The notes below the pieces were generated by a model that saw nothing but the letters and a program-made list of their open reading frames with translations, did no database searches and was not told the origin of the DNA. The translations under genes were made by a program, and so were the position numbers. A DNA stretch of 64,000 bases from Aldehydirespirator sp965261105 (GTDB lineage: Bacteria > Actinomycetota > Acidimicrobiia > Acidimicrobiales > Aldehydirespiratoraceae): the NCBI GenBank assembly GCA_965261105.1, contig CBDHCM010000006.1, positions 310,001-374,000 of the forward strand, in the 5' to 3' direction. Below are positions 32,639 to 45,322 of this stretch, one piece after another; positions within the stretch are counted from its first letter, which is position 1; the number at the start of each line of letters is the position of its first letter.

Positions 32639-33627
32639 CCGCGCCCGCAATGACCGGCATTGAAGCGGTCCGCCGCAGATCCCGCGCCAGGGCGGACATG
32701 TCTGGGCCGACCCGTCGCATCTACGCCCTGATGGCGTGCATTGTGGTTGAAATGTTCGTGTTCGCGCTGCTGCTCCCTGACTTCTGGACGCTGCGGAACC
32801 TGCTCAACACGAGCCGAGCCAACTCAGTCCTGGCCATCGTTGCCGTCGGCGTGACTTTCGGACTGATCTCCGGGGCGATCGACATCTCTGTCGGTTCAGT
32901 CATCGCCCTGTCGGGTGTGGTCGCCGGCGAACTGCTCGGGCTTGGACTTCCCGCGCCGTTGGCGGCACTCGGCGCCGTCGCGACGGGTGCGTTGGTCGGC
33001 CTCAGCAACGGGTTCTTCGTCACTCACTTCCGAGTGCATCCCCTCATTGTGACGATCGGCATGCTCAGCGTGGCTCGGGGCCTGGCCTTTGTGCTGGCCG
33101 AAGGCGCTTCAACCATCATTTCCGACGATGTCTTCAACGTCTTTCAGAATGAACTGTTCGGCGTGCCTCTTCCCGTCGTGCTCGCCGGAGCCGTCTTCCT
33201 GGTCGGTCACTATGTGCTTGCTTGGACCCCATTCGGTAGGTACACCTACGCCGTAGGCGGCAACGATGTGGCGGCCCGGGCCGTCGCGCTTCCGGTGGAC
33301 AAGCTCCGCACCCAATACCTGGTCATCAGTGGCGGTCTGGCGGGACTCGCAGGCTGGGTGCTGGCTTCGACGGTTGGGGCGAGCGTTCCCGGCGCCGCCC
33401 GAGGAACCGAACTGGTCGTGATCACCGCCGTTCTGCTCGGGGGCGTTGGCTTCTCCGGGGGTTCCGGACATCTCTTGGGCACGTTTCTCGGTGTCGTGCT
33501 CATCGGCACCATGGTCAACGCCATGGCCCTCTACGGTCTCGGCGCATCCCATCGCCTAATCGTCCTCGGGCTCGTGTTGCTCATCCCGCTTGCGCTGGAG
33601 GCCCGCAGAAAAGTGGGACTTGGGTGA
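32635..33627 (+). CDS. ABC sugar importer permease, second subunit
   Basis: 330 residues from GTG 32635 overlapping the previous stop. VTFGLISGAIDISVGSVIALSG and TAVLLGGVGFSGGSGHLLGT are the permease signatures. Completes the second ribose-type importer. Followed after 45-117 bp by a P450 gene in the same direction. Confidence 0.9.
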   Translation: MTAPAMTGIEAVRRRSRARADMSGPTRRIYALMACIVVEMFVFALLLPDFWTLRNLLNTSRANSVLAIVAVGVTFGLISGAIDISVGSVIALSGVVAGELLGLGLPAPLAALGAVATGALVGLSNGFFVTHFRVHPLIVTIGMLSVARGLAFVLAEGASTIISDDVFNVFQNELFGVPLPVVLAGAVFLVGHYVLAWTPFGRYTYAVGGNDVAARAVALPVDKLRTQYLVISGGLAGLAGWVLASTVGASVPGAARGTELVVITAVLLGGVGFSGGSGHLLGTFLGVVLIGTMVNAMALYGLGASHRLIVLGLVLLIPLALEARRKVGLG

Positions 33628-33663
33628 GCGCTATATTCAGGGTCTCGGCACGGGCGGCCGGCG

Positions 33664-33780
33664 GGAGGAGCAATGCCTGAGTCCAGAGATGCCGGGGTGC
33701 GACCCGGGCACCCACGGCGTGACCGTGCTGTCGATGGAGGAGCAATGCCTGAGTCCAGGGATGCCGGGGGGCGACATCCC
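33664..33780 (+). repeat. 72-bp duplication of the P450 start region
   Basis: GGAGGAGCAATGCCTGAGTC occurs at 33664 and again at 33736, each with ribosome site, ATG and the codons for MPESRDAG. Because the offset is a multiple of three, the upstream copy makes an in-frame alternative start (33673) that would add 24 residues. Confidence 0.85.
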
Positions 33781-35028
33781 CCTGTGACTCCAGATGCGGA
33801 CGCGGCTCTCCTGTCACCCGAGTACTTGGTGGACCCGTATCCGATCTACGCCCGGCTGCGGCGCGAGCCGCCGATCGCGTGGAGCGAGGCCCTCAACGGG
33901 TGGATCGTGACGCGCTACGCCGATGTCCGATCGGCCATGAGAGAACCGCGGCTGTCGGCCCGCGGGCGCATGCCCGCATTTCTCGCCCAACTCCCCGATG
34001 GGGGACGGGCCGCCGCGGCCCAGTTCTCGGACCACTACGAGTCCACGCTGCCGTTCATGGAGGGATCGCGGCACAAGACGCTCAGGACCCTGCTGCAAGA
34101 TGCGTTCTCGACGGCAGCCGCTGAGGCCCTGAGAGCTGACATCGAGCAGCTCGCCGATTCGTTCCTCGACGCCGCGGAGGGCGACGAGTTCGACCTCATG
34201 GCTCAATATGCGAGACCCTTCCCCGTTCACGTGATGGGCAACATGCTCGGTGTGCCCTCGCCGGATCGGGCCCAGTTCATCCCCTGGACCGACCAGATCA
34301 TTGCGGTATTTTCGACGGGTCGGGTAACGACCGACGTTATGGAAGCAGGTCGTCACGCTCTCGTTGAGATGCGCCGCTATCTGAGTGACCTCATCGCAGA
34401 GAGACGCCGGCAGCCGACGGAGGATCTGATCAGCTGGCTTGTTGCGAACTCGGAGCCGGTGGGTGTACTGACTGCGGAGGAGGTGCTGGCAAACTGCGCA
34501 ACGCTCTACACGGCGGGGCACGCGTCAACCAGCGGCCTCATCGGCAAGGCATTCCTCGGACTCTTTCGGCATCCTGACCAGCTACAGAGACTGCGCGAGC
34601 ACCCCGAGCTGATCGACAACGCTGTGGAGGAGTTCCTGAGGTATGACACGTCGGTACAGAGAGCCTGGCGTGTCGCCCCCGACGACGATGAGGTCAGAGG
34701 GTGTCCCGTTCGCAGGGGGGATGCCGTCCACATGATCCTGGGCGCGGCCAACCACGACCCGGCTCAGTTCAAGGAGCCGGACTCGTTCGACATCGACCGG
34801 CAGAACATCCGGCACTTGGCCTTCGGCCATGGCATCCATCTCTGCCTCGGAGCGGCGCTGGCCCGGCTCGAGACGGCGATCGCGGTCAACACATTCCTAC
34901 AACGGTTTCCCAAGGCTGAACTCACCGAGGACGCCGTCTCTTGGGGCACCCACCTGGGCTACGCCACAAGTCTTGGCGCGCTGCAGTCGCTCCCGGTGCG
35001 GCTTGGAGGCCGGGCGGGCAGGCGATGA
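33745..35028 (+). CDS. Cytochrome P450
   Basis: 427 residues from ATG 33745, or 451 from the duplicated start at 33673. Heme loop FGHGIHLCLGAALAR with the axial Cys, ExxR in EEFLRYD, and the I-helix TAGHASTSG. In the I helix the usual acidic residue is Ala (AGHAS in place of AGHET), so proton delivery may differ from standard monooxygenases. Soluble bacterial type with no membrane anchor. Lies between a sugar importer and an SDR, so a hydroxylation step in the same pathway is plausible. Confidence 0.88.
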   Translation: MPESRDAGGRHPPVTPDADAALLSPEYLVDPYPIYARLRREPPIAWSEALNGWIVTRYADVRSAMREPRLSARGRMPAFLAQLPDGGRAAAAQFSDHYESTLPFMEGSRHKTLRTLLQDAFSTAAAEALRADIEQLADSFLDAAEGDEFDLMAQYARPFPVHVMGNMLGVPSPDRAQFIPWTDQIIAVFSTGRVTTDVMEAGRHALVEMRRYLSDLIAERRRQPTEDLISWLVANSEPVGVLTAEEVLANCATLYTAGHASTSGLIGKAFLGLFRHPDQLQRLREHPELIDNAVEEFLRYDTSVQRAWRVAPDDDEVRGCPVRRGDAVHMILGAANHDPAQFKEPDSFDIDRQNIRHLAFGHGIHLCLGAALARLETAIAVNTFLQRFPKAELTEDAVSWGTHLGYATSLGALQSLPVRLGGRAGRR

Positions 35029-35140
35029 GTTCACGAGGAATTCGCAGGGTGCCGAGCGAGGCCGTGGCCCGTGAGCGCCGCGTACAAGAGCGGGAAACGC
35101 GACGTCTCGCCGCGAGCGCTCGCCACCTACCCGCGCACGC
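35018..35140 (+). repeat. Dispersed intergenic repeat, copy 6 (long)
   Basis: Starts at the P450 stop with GGCGATGAGTTCACGA and runs through the GAGCGAGGCC flank, the core (GTACAAGAGCGGGAAAC) and the CGCTCGCCACCTACCCGCG tail. Its first 40 bases match copy 7 at 59.65 kb, showing the element extends beyond the core. Confidence 0.82.
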
Positions 35141-35221
35141 TCTCAGCCTCGCTGGAATGCCGCATGCGCAGGGCAATCCGGTGATCGGCCGACGGTCCGT
35201 GAGCAGCAGGAGTGAAGTCGA

Positions 35222-36007
35222 ATGCCAGTGAAACGCCTGGTTGAAAGGGTGGCGATAATCACGGGCGGAGGCAGCGGGTTGGGTCGGGCAACCGCGGCGC
35301 TCTTCGCGGACGAGGGTGCCACAGTCGTCGTGGCGGACATAGATCCGGAGGGCGCCAACGAGACCGTCGATCTGATCAAGTCACGGGCCGGGCAGGCAAT
35401 GGCCGCAACGACCGATGTGACGACGGCCGAGAGCGCTGAGAGCCTTGCAGTCTCTGCGCTCGAGCGTTATGGGCGGATCGACATTCTTGTGAACAACGCG
35501 GGCGTCCGGGGAATGGGCAGCGTTCTCGATCTCTCCGAGCAGCAGTGGGATTCAATCCTCGATGTCAACCTCAAGGGGATGTTCCTGTGCTCGAAGTATG
35601 TCTTGCCGGCAATGGTGCGCCAGCAGCATGGCAAGATCGTCTGTGTCTCCTCGGTTTCGGGCGTCACCGGGCAGATGGGGCAGGCAGCGTACAACGCTTC
35701 AAAGCACGGGGTCATCGGGTTGGCGCTGTGCATGGCCGCGGACCATGCCTCCGATGGAATCCGGGTGAACGTGATCTGTCCCGGGCTGGTGAATACTCCG
35801 ATGATGGCGGGCGTCTCCGAAGAGGCCATGAAGGAGTATCACAACATGAACCTGTTCAACCGGTGGGCTGAGCCCGGCGAGATCGCCTATCAGATCCTGC
35901 ACCTCGCCAGCGACGAGTCATCCTTCTTGACCGGGGCTGTAATCATGGCGGACGGCGGCAGCACGTCCTCATACATCCTTTCCCTCGAGCGGAGAGTGTC
36001 TGGTTAA
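35222..36007 (+). CDS. Short-chain dehydrogenase/reductase (SDR)
   Basis: 261 residues. TGGGSGLGRATAALF (cofactor loop), NNAGVRGMG, catalytic Ser in SSVSGVTGQMG and YNASK (Tyr and Lys), then CPGLVNTPMM. VVADID after the second strand favours NAD. Probably oxidises a sugar or the alcohol produced by the P450. AGGAG precedes ATG 35222 at a suitable distance. Confidence 0.9.
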   Translation: MPVKRLVERVAIITGGGSGLGRATAALFADEGATVVVADIDPEGANETVDLIKSRAGQAMAATTDVTTAESAESLAVSALERYGRIDILVNNAGVRGMGSVLDLSEQQWDSILDVNLKGMFLCSKYVLPAMVRQQHGKIVCVSSVSGVTGQMGQAAYNASKHGVIGLALCMAADHASDGIRVNVICPGLVNTPMMAGVSEEAMKEYHNMNLFNRWAEPGEIAYQILHLASDESSFLTGAVIMADGGSTSSYILSLERRVSG

Positions 36008-36035
36008 GGCTTGAGGTCTCGCTCGGGTCGAGGCT

Positions 36036-37115
36036 CTACGGCACAGCGACGGGAGTGTGTGATCTCGCGCTCCGGTACAGGGCATCGATGATCTCGACCA
36101 CCCGCGCGCCGAGTTCGCCCGGCGACACGTTGGGCACATCCCGGCCCGCGGCGAGATCGACGAGAGCGTCGATCGGGCCGCGGCAGTTGTACATCCCGTC
36201 ACCCGTCTCGACCGGCAGCCGGATGTCACTGTCCGGGCCTCGATAGCGCCACACGATCTCTCGCTCCACGTCCACGTGCAGTTGTCCCTCCGAGCCGATC
36301 AATCGGACCTCCTGCTGGTGTTTGTCGTTGCCCGCTCCCATGTGGCAGGAGCCACCGGACACCGTGCCGACGGCTCCGTTATCGAACACAACGACGGCGG
36401 CGTCGTGAAACTCCACCGGCACATCCGCCGATGGGCGCCATGTCACGCCGTAGACCTCGCGGCCGCGAAGGCCGGTCAGCCACAGCGCAAGCCCGATGGC
36501 ATGGGATAGCTGCGCCTGGGCATAGCCACCGCCTGCGAGTTCCGGCGTCGCCGATGTGTCGGGATCGGGGTGCAGTTCGGGCGCGCCTTCGGGAAGTTCG
36601 TCGAGCGCGTACGGGCGGGGGTGGCCCAGGAAGGCCTCGCGGATCGCCGAGGCCATATGGATCATGACGTGCTCGACCTCGCCGATTCCGCCGCCGGTCG
36701 ACATCAGTTGCTTGGCTCCACGAATCATCGGCTGGTAGTTGGCGCCGAACGCCACCAGCAAGTGGAGACCCAGGCGTTCCGCGATGTTCGCGAGGTCCCA
36801 GGCGTCGGCCGGATCGATCGTGAACGGCTTTTCCACGAGAACGTGCGCGCCGGCCTCCAGAGCGGCCCGAGCATGCTCGTGATGCCAGCGGGCGGGACTG
36901 GCCACGACACAGATGTCGACACCGGCCGTCAACACCTCGCGATAGTCGGTGGAGGCGATCTGGAACCCGTAGCGTCGCTGGATTGACTCCAGACGCTGCG
37001 GGTCGAGATTGTTGACTGCCACGAAGTCGATCTCGTCGACTCGACGCAGGAGGTTCGGCAAGTGACTTGCCACCGTCCATGCACCCGCTCCGATCACTCC
37101 CAGTCGCAGCTTCAA
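36036..37115 (-). CDS. Gfo/Idh/MocA family oxidoreductase
   Basis: 359 residues; GVIGAGAWTVASHLP (NAD site), HVLVEKPFTID (catalytic Lys region), GGGYAQAQLSHAIGLALWL. Close paralogue of the gene at 11568, with identical motifs in the same order. Convergent with the SDR gene, 28 bp apart. Together they mark the second region as a duplicated catabolic set. Confidence 0.88.
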   Translation of the reverse strand: MKLRLGVIGAGAWTVASHLPNLLRRVDEIDFVAVNNLDPQRLESIQRRYGFQIASTDYREVLTAGVDICVVASPARWHHEHARAALEAGAHVLVEKPFTIDPADAWDLANIAERLGLHLLVAFGANYQPMIRGAKQLMSTGGGIGEVEHVMIHMASAIREAFLGHPRPYALDELPEGAPELHPDPDTSATPELAGGGYAQAQLSHAIGLALWLTGLRGREVYGVTWRPSADVPVEFHDAAVVVFDNGAVGTVSGGSCHMGAGNDKHQQEVRLIGSEGQLHVDVEREIVWRYRGPDSDIRLPVETGDGMYNCRGPIDALVDLAAGRDVPNVSPGELGARVVEIIDALYRSARSHTPVAVP

Positions 37116-37288
37116 GATGTCGCCCTCCTAGTTCCTGGCCCGCGCACGGGCGTCCGGTCCTGGGGTTGCCAGCGCCAGTTTGGTGATCGTGTCACAAAGC
37201 GGCGGGTCGTGCCGCTCAAGCCTGCGGCCGTCACGACGTAGGCTGTGTCGTCCGGCCCGGACGGCTGGCAACCCGGGGGGATTACAAG

Positions 37289-38655
37289 GTGGGTGTCACG
37301 GTCGAGGCCCTGATCCGAGCGGGGATACCAGCCGACGAGCTCGTCGCCGGTCCGGCTAGCGATGAAGCGGCCGACACCTGGCCGATGGGCCTGAAGCGTC
37401 GCCCGGTCCGAGCCGTGCCCGCCGCGGTCGTGGCCGCCAAGTCCCAGGAGACCGTCAGCTCGGTGCTGCGACTCGCCGCGGCCGCCGGAGCGATCGTGCA
37501 GGTTCAGGGCGCCGGCACCAACGTCGTCGGCTGCCTCGACGGCGGCCCCGACGTGGTGCTTCGCCTCGCCATGGACCGCATCGTCGACTTGGACGCAACC
37601 TCTCAGGTTGTCACCGCCGAGGCCGGGGTCACCGGCGGGATCCTCGAGAGCTTCCTGAACGAACGGGGATTCACCCTCGGCCACTACCCGCAGTCCCTGG
37701 ATCACTCGACCGTGGGAGGCTGGGTCGCGACCCGGGCCACCGGCACGGCATCGGCACGGTTCGGCGGCGTCGAGCGGACGGTGTGCGGCCTAGAGGGAGT
37801 GCTGCCCAGCGGCGAGGAGTTCAGAATCCCGCCCCGGCCCCGCTCGCCCGGGGGTCTCGACGCTCTGCAACTCGTCTCCGGCGCCGAGGGCAGTCTGGCC
37901 GTTATAACGGCGGTCTGTCTGGCCGTGTCCAGGCTTGTGCCCGAGGTCAGGGTCAACGGCGCGCTCCCGGACTTCGCGACCGGACTGGAGGTGCAGAGGG
38001 AGCTGATCCAGCGCTCGCTGCCTGTGGGAGTGGCCCGCCTGCTCAACCCGGCCGAGACTGCCGCCGTCCTGGGCGCCGATCCCGACCCGGCAGGATCCTG
38101 CCTGCTGATTCTCTCCTTCTTGGGCGAGCCGCCCGTCGCCGACCTCGGCGCGAGCGCCGCCGTTGAAGCCGTCGTCGCCGCAGGAGGGGCGGTCGTCTCC
38201 TCCGACGCGGCCGACTCCTGGTGGGACAACCGCCTGGCCGGGCCCAGCCTGATCCAGGGCCTCAACCGCGACATCGGAGCGTTCTTCGACACCATCGAAC
38301 TGGGCGTTGTGTGGCGGTCGGCCGCGGCGCTGGCCGGCGCTCTGCAAGCCGAGGTCGGCAGCCTGGCGGATCGGCTCTGGATGCACTCCTCCCACATTTA
38401 CTCCACCGGCACAGGCCTGTACCTCGCGTTCTGGATCCACGACATCGACGACGAGTCCGCCTGCGCCCGAGGCCGAGCCGTCTGGGTCCGGGCGCTGGAG
38501 CTGTCCGACCGTCACGGCGGCACCATCGGGCATCATCACGGGATCGGAGCGGCTCGCAGCGCCCGCTACCTCCGGTCGGCCGAGGGCGGCCTCCACCTGT
38601 CCATCAAGCGGGCGCTTGACCCTGGCGGAGTCCTAGCGGCCCGGCTCCTGGACGG

Positions 38656-38659
<4 letters not shown>
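37289..38659 (+). CDS. FAD-linked oxidase (alkyldihydroxyacetonephosphate synthase-like)
   Basis: 456 residues. FAD_binding_4 region: VQGAGTNVVGCLDG, then HSTVGGWVATRATGTASARFG binding the flavin pyrophosphate; C-terminal HHHGIGAARS matches the HHH motif of ADPS-type enzymes. Could form ether lipids or oxidise a 2-hydroxy acid. Stop overlaps the aconitase ATG (ATGA), an unusual operon pairing. Confidence 0.8.
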
Positions 38660-41327
<2,668 letters not shown>

Positions 41328-41331
<4 letters not shown>

Positions 41332-41624
41332 CTCAGGCGCCACGCCTCCTCGGCCCGCTCCGGCTGAGTGGCCATCACATCGGCAAAATACTCCGACCAT
41401 CGTGCGTTCACCTCGGTGGCGCCGAGGCGCTCGAGGGCCGCGTCGACATCGGAGGGATGCTCGACCAACACCACAACGGTGTCCCCAGCGACGTAGACGA
41501 CGTTGTTAACCAGGCCCTCGGCCCTGACGGCCTCCTCCAGCTCCGGCCACACCGTGACATGGCGTCGCCGGTATTCGTCCTCGCGACCGGACACGAGCCG
41601 GAATGTGAGACATACTCGTTGCAT
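41328..41624 (-). CDS. L-rhamnose mutarotase-like protein
   Basis: 98 residues, the normal size of RhaM. CLTFRLVSGREDEYRRRHV then WPELEEAV matches the YxxxHxxxWPE active-site pattern that interconverts alpha and beta anomers; EYFADVMA near the C-terminus. Start ATG 41624. A deoxy-sugar mutarotase fits the kinases and class II aldolases of the window. Divergent from the isomerase at 41676. Confidence 0.82.
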
Positions 41625-41675
41625 GCGAACCTCCGCCGCCGTCACCATAGACGCGACCCAGGCGAGGGCTGAGCA

Positions 41676-42539
41676 GTGAGCATGAAACTCGGATGCGCCG
41701 ACTTCACTTGGCCGCTGATGACCCACGAGGACGTGGTGCGCCACATCGCGGGGCTCGGGTTCGACGGCATCGATCTGGGGCTGTTCGAGGACCGTTCCCA
41801 CATCCAGCCCGGGATGGTGCGCCAGGACGTGGCCATGTGGTCGGGCGTCATCGGCGAGCGCCTGGCCACCGCCGGGCTCGAGGCGGCCGACGTGTTCTTC
41901 GTGCCGTCCTTCAACCTCGAGGATCTGGCGCCCAACCATCCCGATCCCGCCCAGCGCGACGGCGGCTTCGAGGCGTTCCTCGACATCCTCGAGTTCGCCC
42001 GGCGCCTCGGGGCGCCGGGAATGACCATGAACGGCGGGTTCCCGCTCGAGGGACAGACCTACTCGGAATCCCTCGAGCTGTCCGTGGGGGAGCTGACCCG
42101 CAGGGTCGAGGCCGCGGCCGCCCACGACATCGAGATCCGCGTCGAGCCCGGCGTCAACAGCAACACCCCGACGCCCGAGAGGGCGCAGGAGCTCGTCGAT
42201 CGCGTACCGGGCCTCAAACTCACCATCGACTACTGCCACTTCGTCTACCAGGACATCGCGGAGTCCGAAGTGCACCCCCTGCTGGAGCACGCTGGCCACT
42301 TCCAGTGCCGCGGCGCCGCACCGGGCCGGATGCAGGTGAGATTCCAGGAGAACACCATCGACTACCGGGGCGTTCTCGAGCGGCTCATGGCGCAGGGCTA
42401 CGACGCCTATTTCTCCATCGAGTACGTGTGGATCGACATCTGGGAATGCAACCGCACCGAGAACACCATGGAGACGATCCAGTTCCGCGACTTCGTCAAG
42501 GCGGTGCTGGCCGGCGACGAGTACACGCCCCAGGCGTAG
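41676..42539 (+). CDS. Sugar phosphate isomerase/epimerase (TIM barrel)
   Basis: 287 residues (GTG 41676; ATG 41682 also possible). Paralogue of 26036: EIRVEPGV (Glu), TIDYCHFVYQ (Asp/His), CRGAAPGRMQVRF, YFSIEYVWI (Glu). Metal-dependent aldose-ketose isomerase or epimerase. Followed 14 bp later by a GntR/FCD regulator, which may govern this region. Confidence 0.87.
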   Translation: MSMKLGCADFTWPLMTHEDVVRHIAGLGFDGIDLGLFEDRSHIQPGMVRQDVAMWSGVIGERLATAGLEAADVFFVPSFNLEDLAPNHPDPAQRDGGFEAFLDILEFARRLGAPGMTMNGGFPLEGQTYSESLELSVGELTRRVEAAAAHDIEIRVEPGVNSNTPTPERAQELVDRVPGLKLTIDYCHFVYQDIAESEVHPLLEHAGHFQCRGAAPGRMQVRFQENTIDYRGVLERLMAQGYDAYFSIEYVWIDIWECNRTENTMETIQFRDFVKAVLAGDEYTPQA

Positions 42540-42553
42540 CCGGCCCGGCGACT

Positions 42554-43237
42554 GTGGAGGCATACCGGACCAAGTCCGAGATGGCTGCGGCCAGGCTGCG
42601 CGACGACATCCGCAGCGGCGTGATGAAGCCACGGGAGCGCATCGACATCGACGCCCTCGGGGACCTGCTCGGCATGAGCGCCACCCCCATCCGGGAGGCC
42701 TTGCGCCAGCTCCAGGCCGAGGGCTTCGTCGTCAACGAGCCCCACCGGGGAGCGCGGGTCGCCGACTTCAGCCCGGAGGAGACCGCCGACCTCTACGACT
42801 TGCGCGAGATGCTGGAGAGCAGAGCCACCCTGATCGCCGCCGACCATCTCACGGCCAAGGACATCGCCGAGCTTGAGGCGCTGTTCGAGGCCAACCGCGC
42901 CGCCATCGACCAGAACGACCAGGCCGCGTCGATGCACCTCAACGAGGCCTGGCACATGACGATCTACGCCGCGGCCCAGAACACCCCGCACCTGTTGGAC
43001 TTCATCCGGCGGCTGTGGAACGACCCGCGCTCGGCCACGTGGGTGGTTCCGGGACGGCTGCAGCAGTCGCGCCACGACCATGCCGCCATCATGGGCGCCC
43101 TCTCGGCGGGAGACAGCAAGCAGGCGGCCGAACTGATGGGCGAGCACATCAGAGCAGGCAAGAACTTGGTCCTGAGACACCTCAGCCGGGAGCCGTCGCA
43201 GGGCCCCGGAAACGCATCGTCGGCCGGCGCGGCCTGA
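42554..43237 (+). CDS. GntR family transcriptional regulator, FCD subfamily
   Basis: 227 residues from GTG 42554. Winged helix at residues 10-75 (DIDALGDLLGMSATPIREAL, then LQAEGFVVNEPHRGARV), then the all-helical FCD ligand domain with the metal-binding pattern DLREMLE, HLNEAWHMTIYAA and RHDHAAIMGAL. FCD regulators sense organic acids or sugar acids and repress catabolic operons. Likely regulates the sugar genes here; its operator is not identified. Confidence 0.88.
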   Translation: MEAYRTKSEMAAARLRDDIRSGVMKPRERIDIDALGDLLGMSATPIREALRQLQAEGFVVNEPHRGARVADFSPEETADLYDLREMLESRATLIAADHLTAKDIAELEALFEANRAAIDQNDQAASMHLNEAWHMTIYAAAQNTPHLLDFIRRLWNDPRSATWVVPGRLQQSRHDHAAIMGALSAGDSKQAAELMGEHIRAGKNLVLRHLSREPSQGPGNASSAGAA

Positions 43238-43326
43238 AGGCGAGCCCGGATCGGGCCGGGCTGGGGCCGCTTGGGGTCGACGGAACCCTAAATTGCCTTG
43301 TGAACTACCAGCGGAAGGCCCGTCCT

Positions 43327-44373
43327 GTGACCGAGACACTGCTGCCCACCTCCGTGGTGGGGAGCTACCCCCAGCCGGATTGGTTGATCGACCGCTCGAA
43401 CCTCGAGACCCGGCTGCCTCCCAGGATCAGAGCGACCGAGATCTGGCGGGTCGCGCCCGAGTTCCTCCAGCAGGCCCAAGACGACGCCACCGTCCTCGCC
43501 ATCCGCGACATGCAACAGGTGGGCGTCGACATCATCACCGACGGCGAGGTCCGCCGCGAGAGCTACTCCAACCGGGTCGCGACCGCACTGGGGGGAATCG
43601 ACACCGAGCGGCACGGCTTTGCAATGGACCGGACCGGCCAGCTCAATCCGGTGCCCCGCATCGTTGGAAAGATCACCCGCGACACCCCGATCGAGGTGCG
43701 CGACGTGGAGTTGTTGAGGGCCAGCACCACCCGCCCCGTCAAGATCACGCTGCCCGGGCCGTTCACCATGACCCAGCAGGCCCAGGACGACTACTACGGC
43801 GATGAGCGGGCGGCCGCGTCGGACTATGCGAAGGCGGTGAACCAGGAGATCAAGGACTTGTTCGCGGCCGGTGCCGACGTGGTGCAACTCGACGAGCCCT
43901 ACATGCAGGCCAAGCACGAGAAGGCCTCGCAGTACGCCGTCGAGGTGCTCAATGAGGCCCTCGACGGGGTCGAGGGCACCACCGCCCTGCACATGTGCTT
44001 CGGGTACGCGGCCATCCACGAGTGGAGGGGCATCGGCAAGCCCGACGCCTACTCGTTCCTGCCCGAACTCAACGACAGCCTCGTCGACCAGATCTCCATC
44101 GAGGCGGCCCAGCCCAAGATCGATCTGGAGATCCTTCGTCGGCTGCCCGACAAGACCATCATCCTCGGGGTCATCGACAACGGCGACCACGATGCGGAGA
44201 CGCCCGAAGTTGTCGCCGACCGGATCCGCCAGGCGCTGCGCTATGTGAGCGCCGAGCGCCTGATCCTGGCGCCCGACTGCGGGATGAAATACATGTCGCG
44301 GGAGCTGGCCCTCGCCAAGCTCTCAGCCCTCGTCCAGGGCGCGGCCATCGTGCGCGAGGAGTTGCAGTCCTAG
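43327..44373 (+). CDS. MetE C-terminal-domain-like methyltransferase
   Basis: 348 residues from GTG 43327, 8 bases behind GGAAGG. VVGSYPQPDWL at the start, VQLDEPYM in the middle, Zn ligands in LHMCFGY (His, Cys) and APDCGMKY (Cys). Stand-alone proteins of this family transfer methyl or alkyl groups to a thiol (methionine synthase II or epoxyalkane:CoM transferase type). Which thiol is used cannot be told. Confidence 0.85.
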   Translation: MTETLLPTSVVGSYPQPDWLIDRSNLETRLPPRIRATEIWRVAPEFLQQAQDDATVLAIRDMQQVGVDIITDGEVRRESYSNRVATALGGIDTERHGFAMDRTGQLNPVPRIVGKITRDTPIEVRDVELLRASTTRPVKITLPGPFTMTQQAQDDYYGDERAAASDYAKAVNQEIKDLFAAGADVVQLDEPYMQAKHEKASQYAVEVLNEALDGVEGTTALHMCFGYAAIHEWRGIGKPDAYSFLPELNDSLVDQISIEAAQPKIDLEILRRLPDKTIILGVIDNGDHDAETPEVVADRIRQALRYVSAERLILAPDCGMKYMSRELALAKLSALVQGAAIVREELQS

Positions 44374-44386
44374 CACGGACCGCCCG

Positions 44387-45322
44387 TCAGCGGCGCTGGG
44401 GTTGAGCCAGCCGGGTCAGTAGCAGCACAACTGCGAAGCCGACGGCGGCGGCCGCTGTGGGGGCCGGCCACTGGTCGGCACCGGGCCAGGCCAGGCCGGT
44501 GCCCGAGATCACTTCATGCTCGTGGCGGCTGATCACGCCCACGCCGTTGGGCCAGGGCCACAGCACCCTCAGCGAACCGGCCATCAGCCCCACCAGCACC
44601 GCCATCACCGTGTCGCGGGCAAGATCCAGCAGCCGCCCCAGCACCAACGAGAACAATGCCAGGCCCACGGCCGCGCCCGCTGCGAACACGGCCGCGTCCA
44701 GGTAGCGGACGTCGGTGACGATGTTGATCACCGCGCCGTACATGCCCAGCATCAGCAGCAGGAACGCCCCGCTGATGCCCGGCAGGATCATGGCGCACAC
44801 CGCCACTGCCCCGGCGCCCGCCAGCACCGGCAGCGAAGGGTCGGCCACCGGTCCCGACTGCAGGCCCAGCAGGGCGGACGTCGCCGCCGTCGACACCGCC
44901 ATGACGGCCATCTGGCCCGCGCCCCGCCACTTGAACAGCCGGCACGCCGACACCGCGGAGGCGGCCACCAGCCCGCAGAACAGGCCGGCCATCGTCTCGG
45001 GGTGTTCCTCCAGCTGGGTCTCGATCACCGAGGCCAGCAGCATGATCGTGCCCAGGATCCCGGCCAGCAGCGGCACGATCAGCCACCAGTCCACCATCAC
45101 CAGCCGGCGCCCGGCGCCGCGCCAGTCGCCCCGCAGCAGCGTCCCGGCCCCGCCCGCGACACCGCGGATCGCGCCCAGCAGCCGCTCGTAGATGCCAAGC
45201 ACCACCGCGATCGTGCCGCCCGACACCCCCGGCACCACGTCGGCCGAGCCCATAGCGATGCCGCGCCCCACGCCGAGCGCTAGCCGTCGACCCCAGCCCC
45301 AACCGGCCTCACGGCCGCTCAT
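44387..45322 (-). CDS. DUF368 family membrane protein
   Basis: 311 residues with about 8 hydrophobic helices. GRGIAMGSADVVPGVSGGTIAVVLGIYERLL is split in my reading into GIAMGSADVVPGVSGGT and VVLGIYERLL, the family hallmark, and ILPGISGAFLLLMLGMY is its second half. DUF368 proteins have been linked to polyprenyl-phosphate recycling in other bacteria. The start ATG 45322 overlaps the stop of a micro-ORF that copies the first nine residues. Confidence 0.85.
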   Translation of the reverse strand: MSGREAGWGWGRRLALGVGRGIAMGSADVVPGVSGGTIAVVLGIYERLLGAIRGVAGGAGTLLRGDWRGAGRRLVMVDWWLIVPLLAGILGTIMLLASVIETQLEEHPETMAGLFCGLVAASAVSACRLFKWRGAGQMAVMAVSTAATSALLGLQSGPVADPSLPVLAGAGAVAVCAMILPGISGAFLLLMLGMYGAVINIVTDVRYLDAAVFAAGAAVGLALFSLVLGRLLDLARDTVMAVLVGLMAGSLRVLWPWPNGVGVISRHEHEVISGTGLAWPGADQWPAPTAAAAVGFAVVLLLTRLAQPQRR

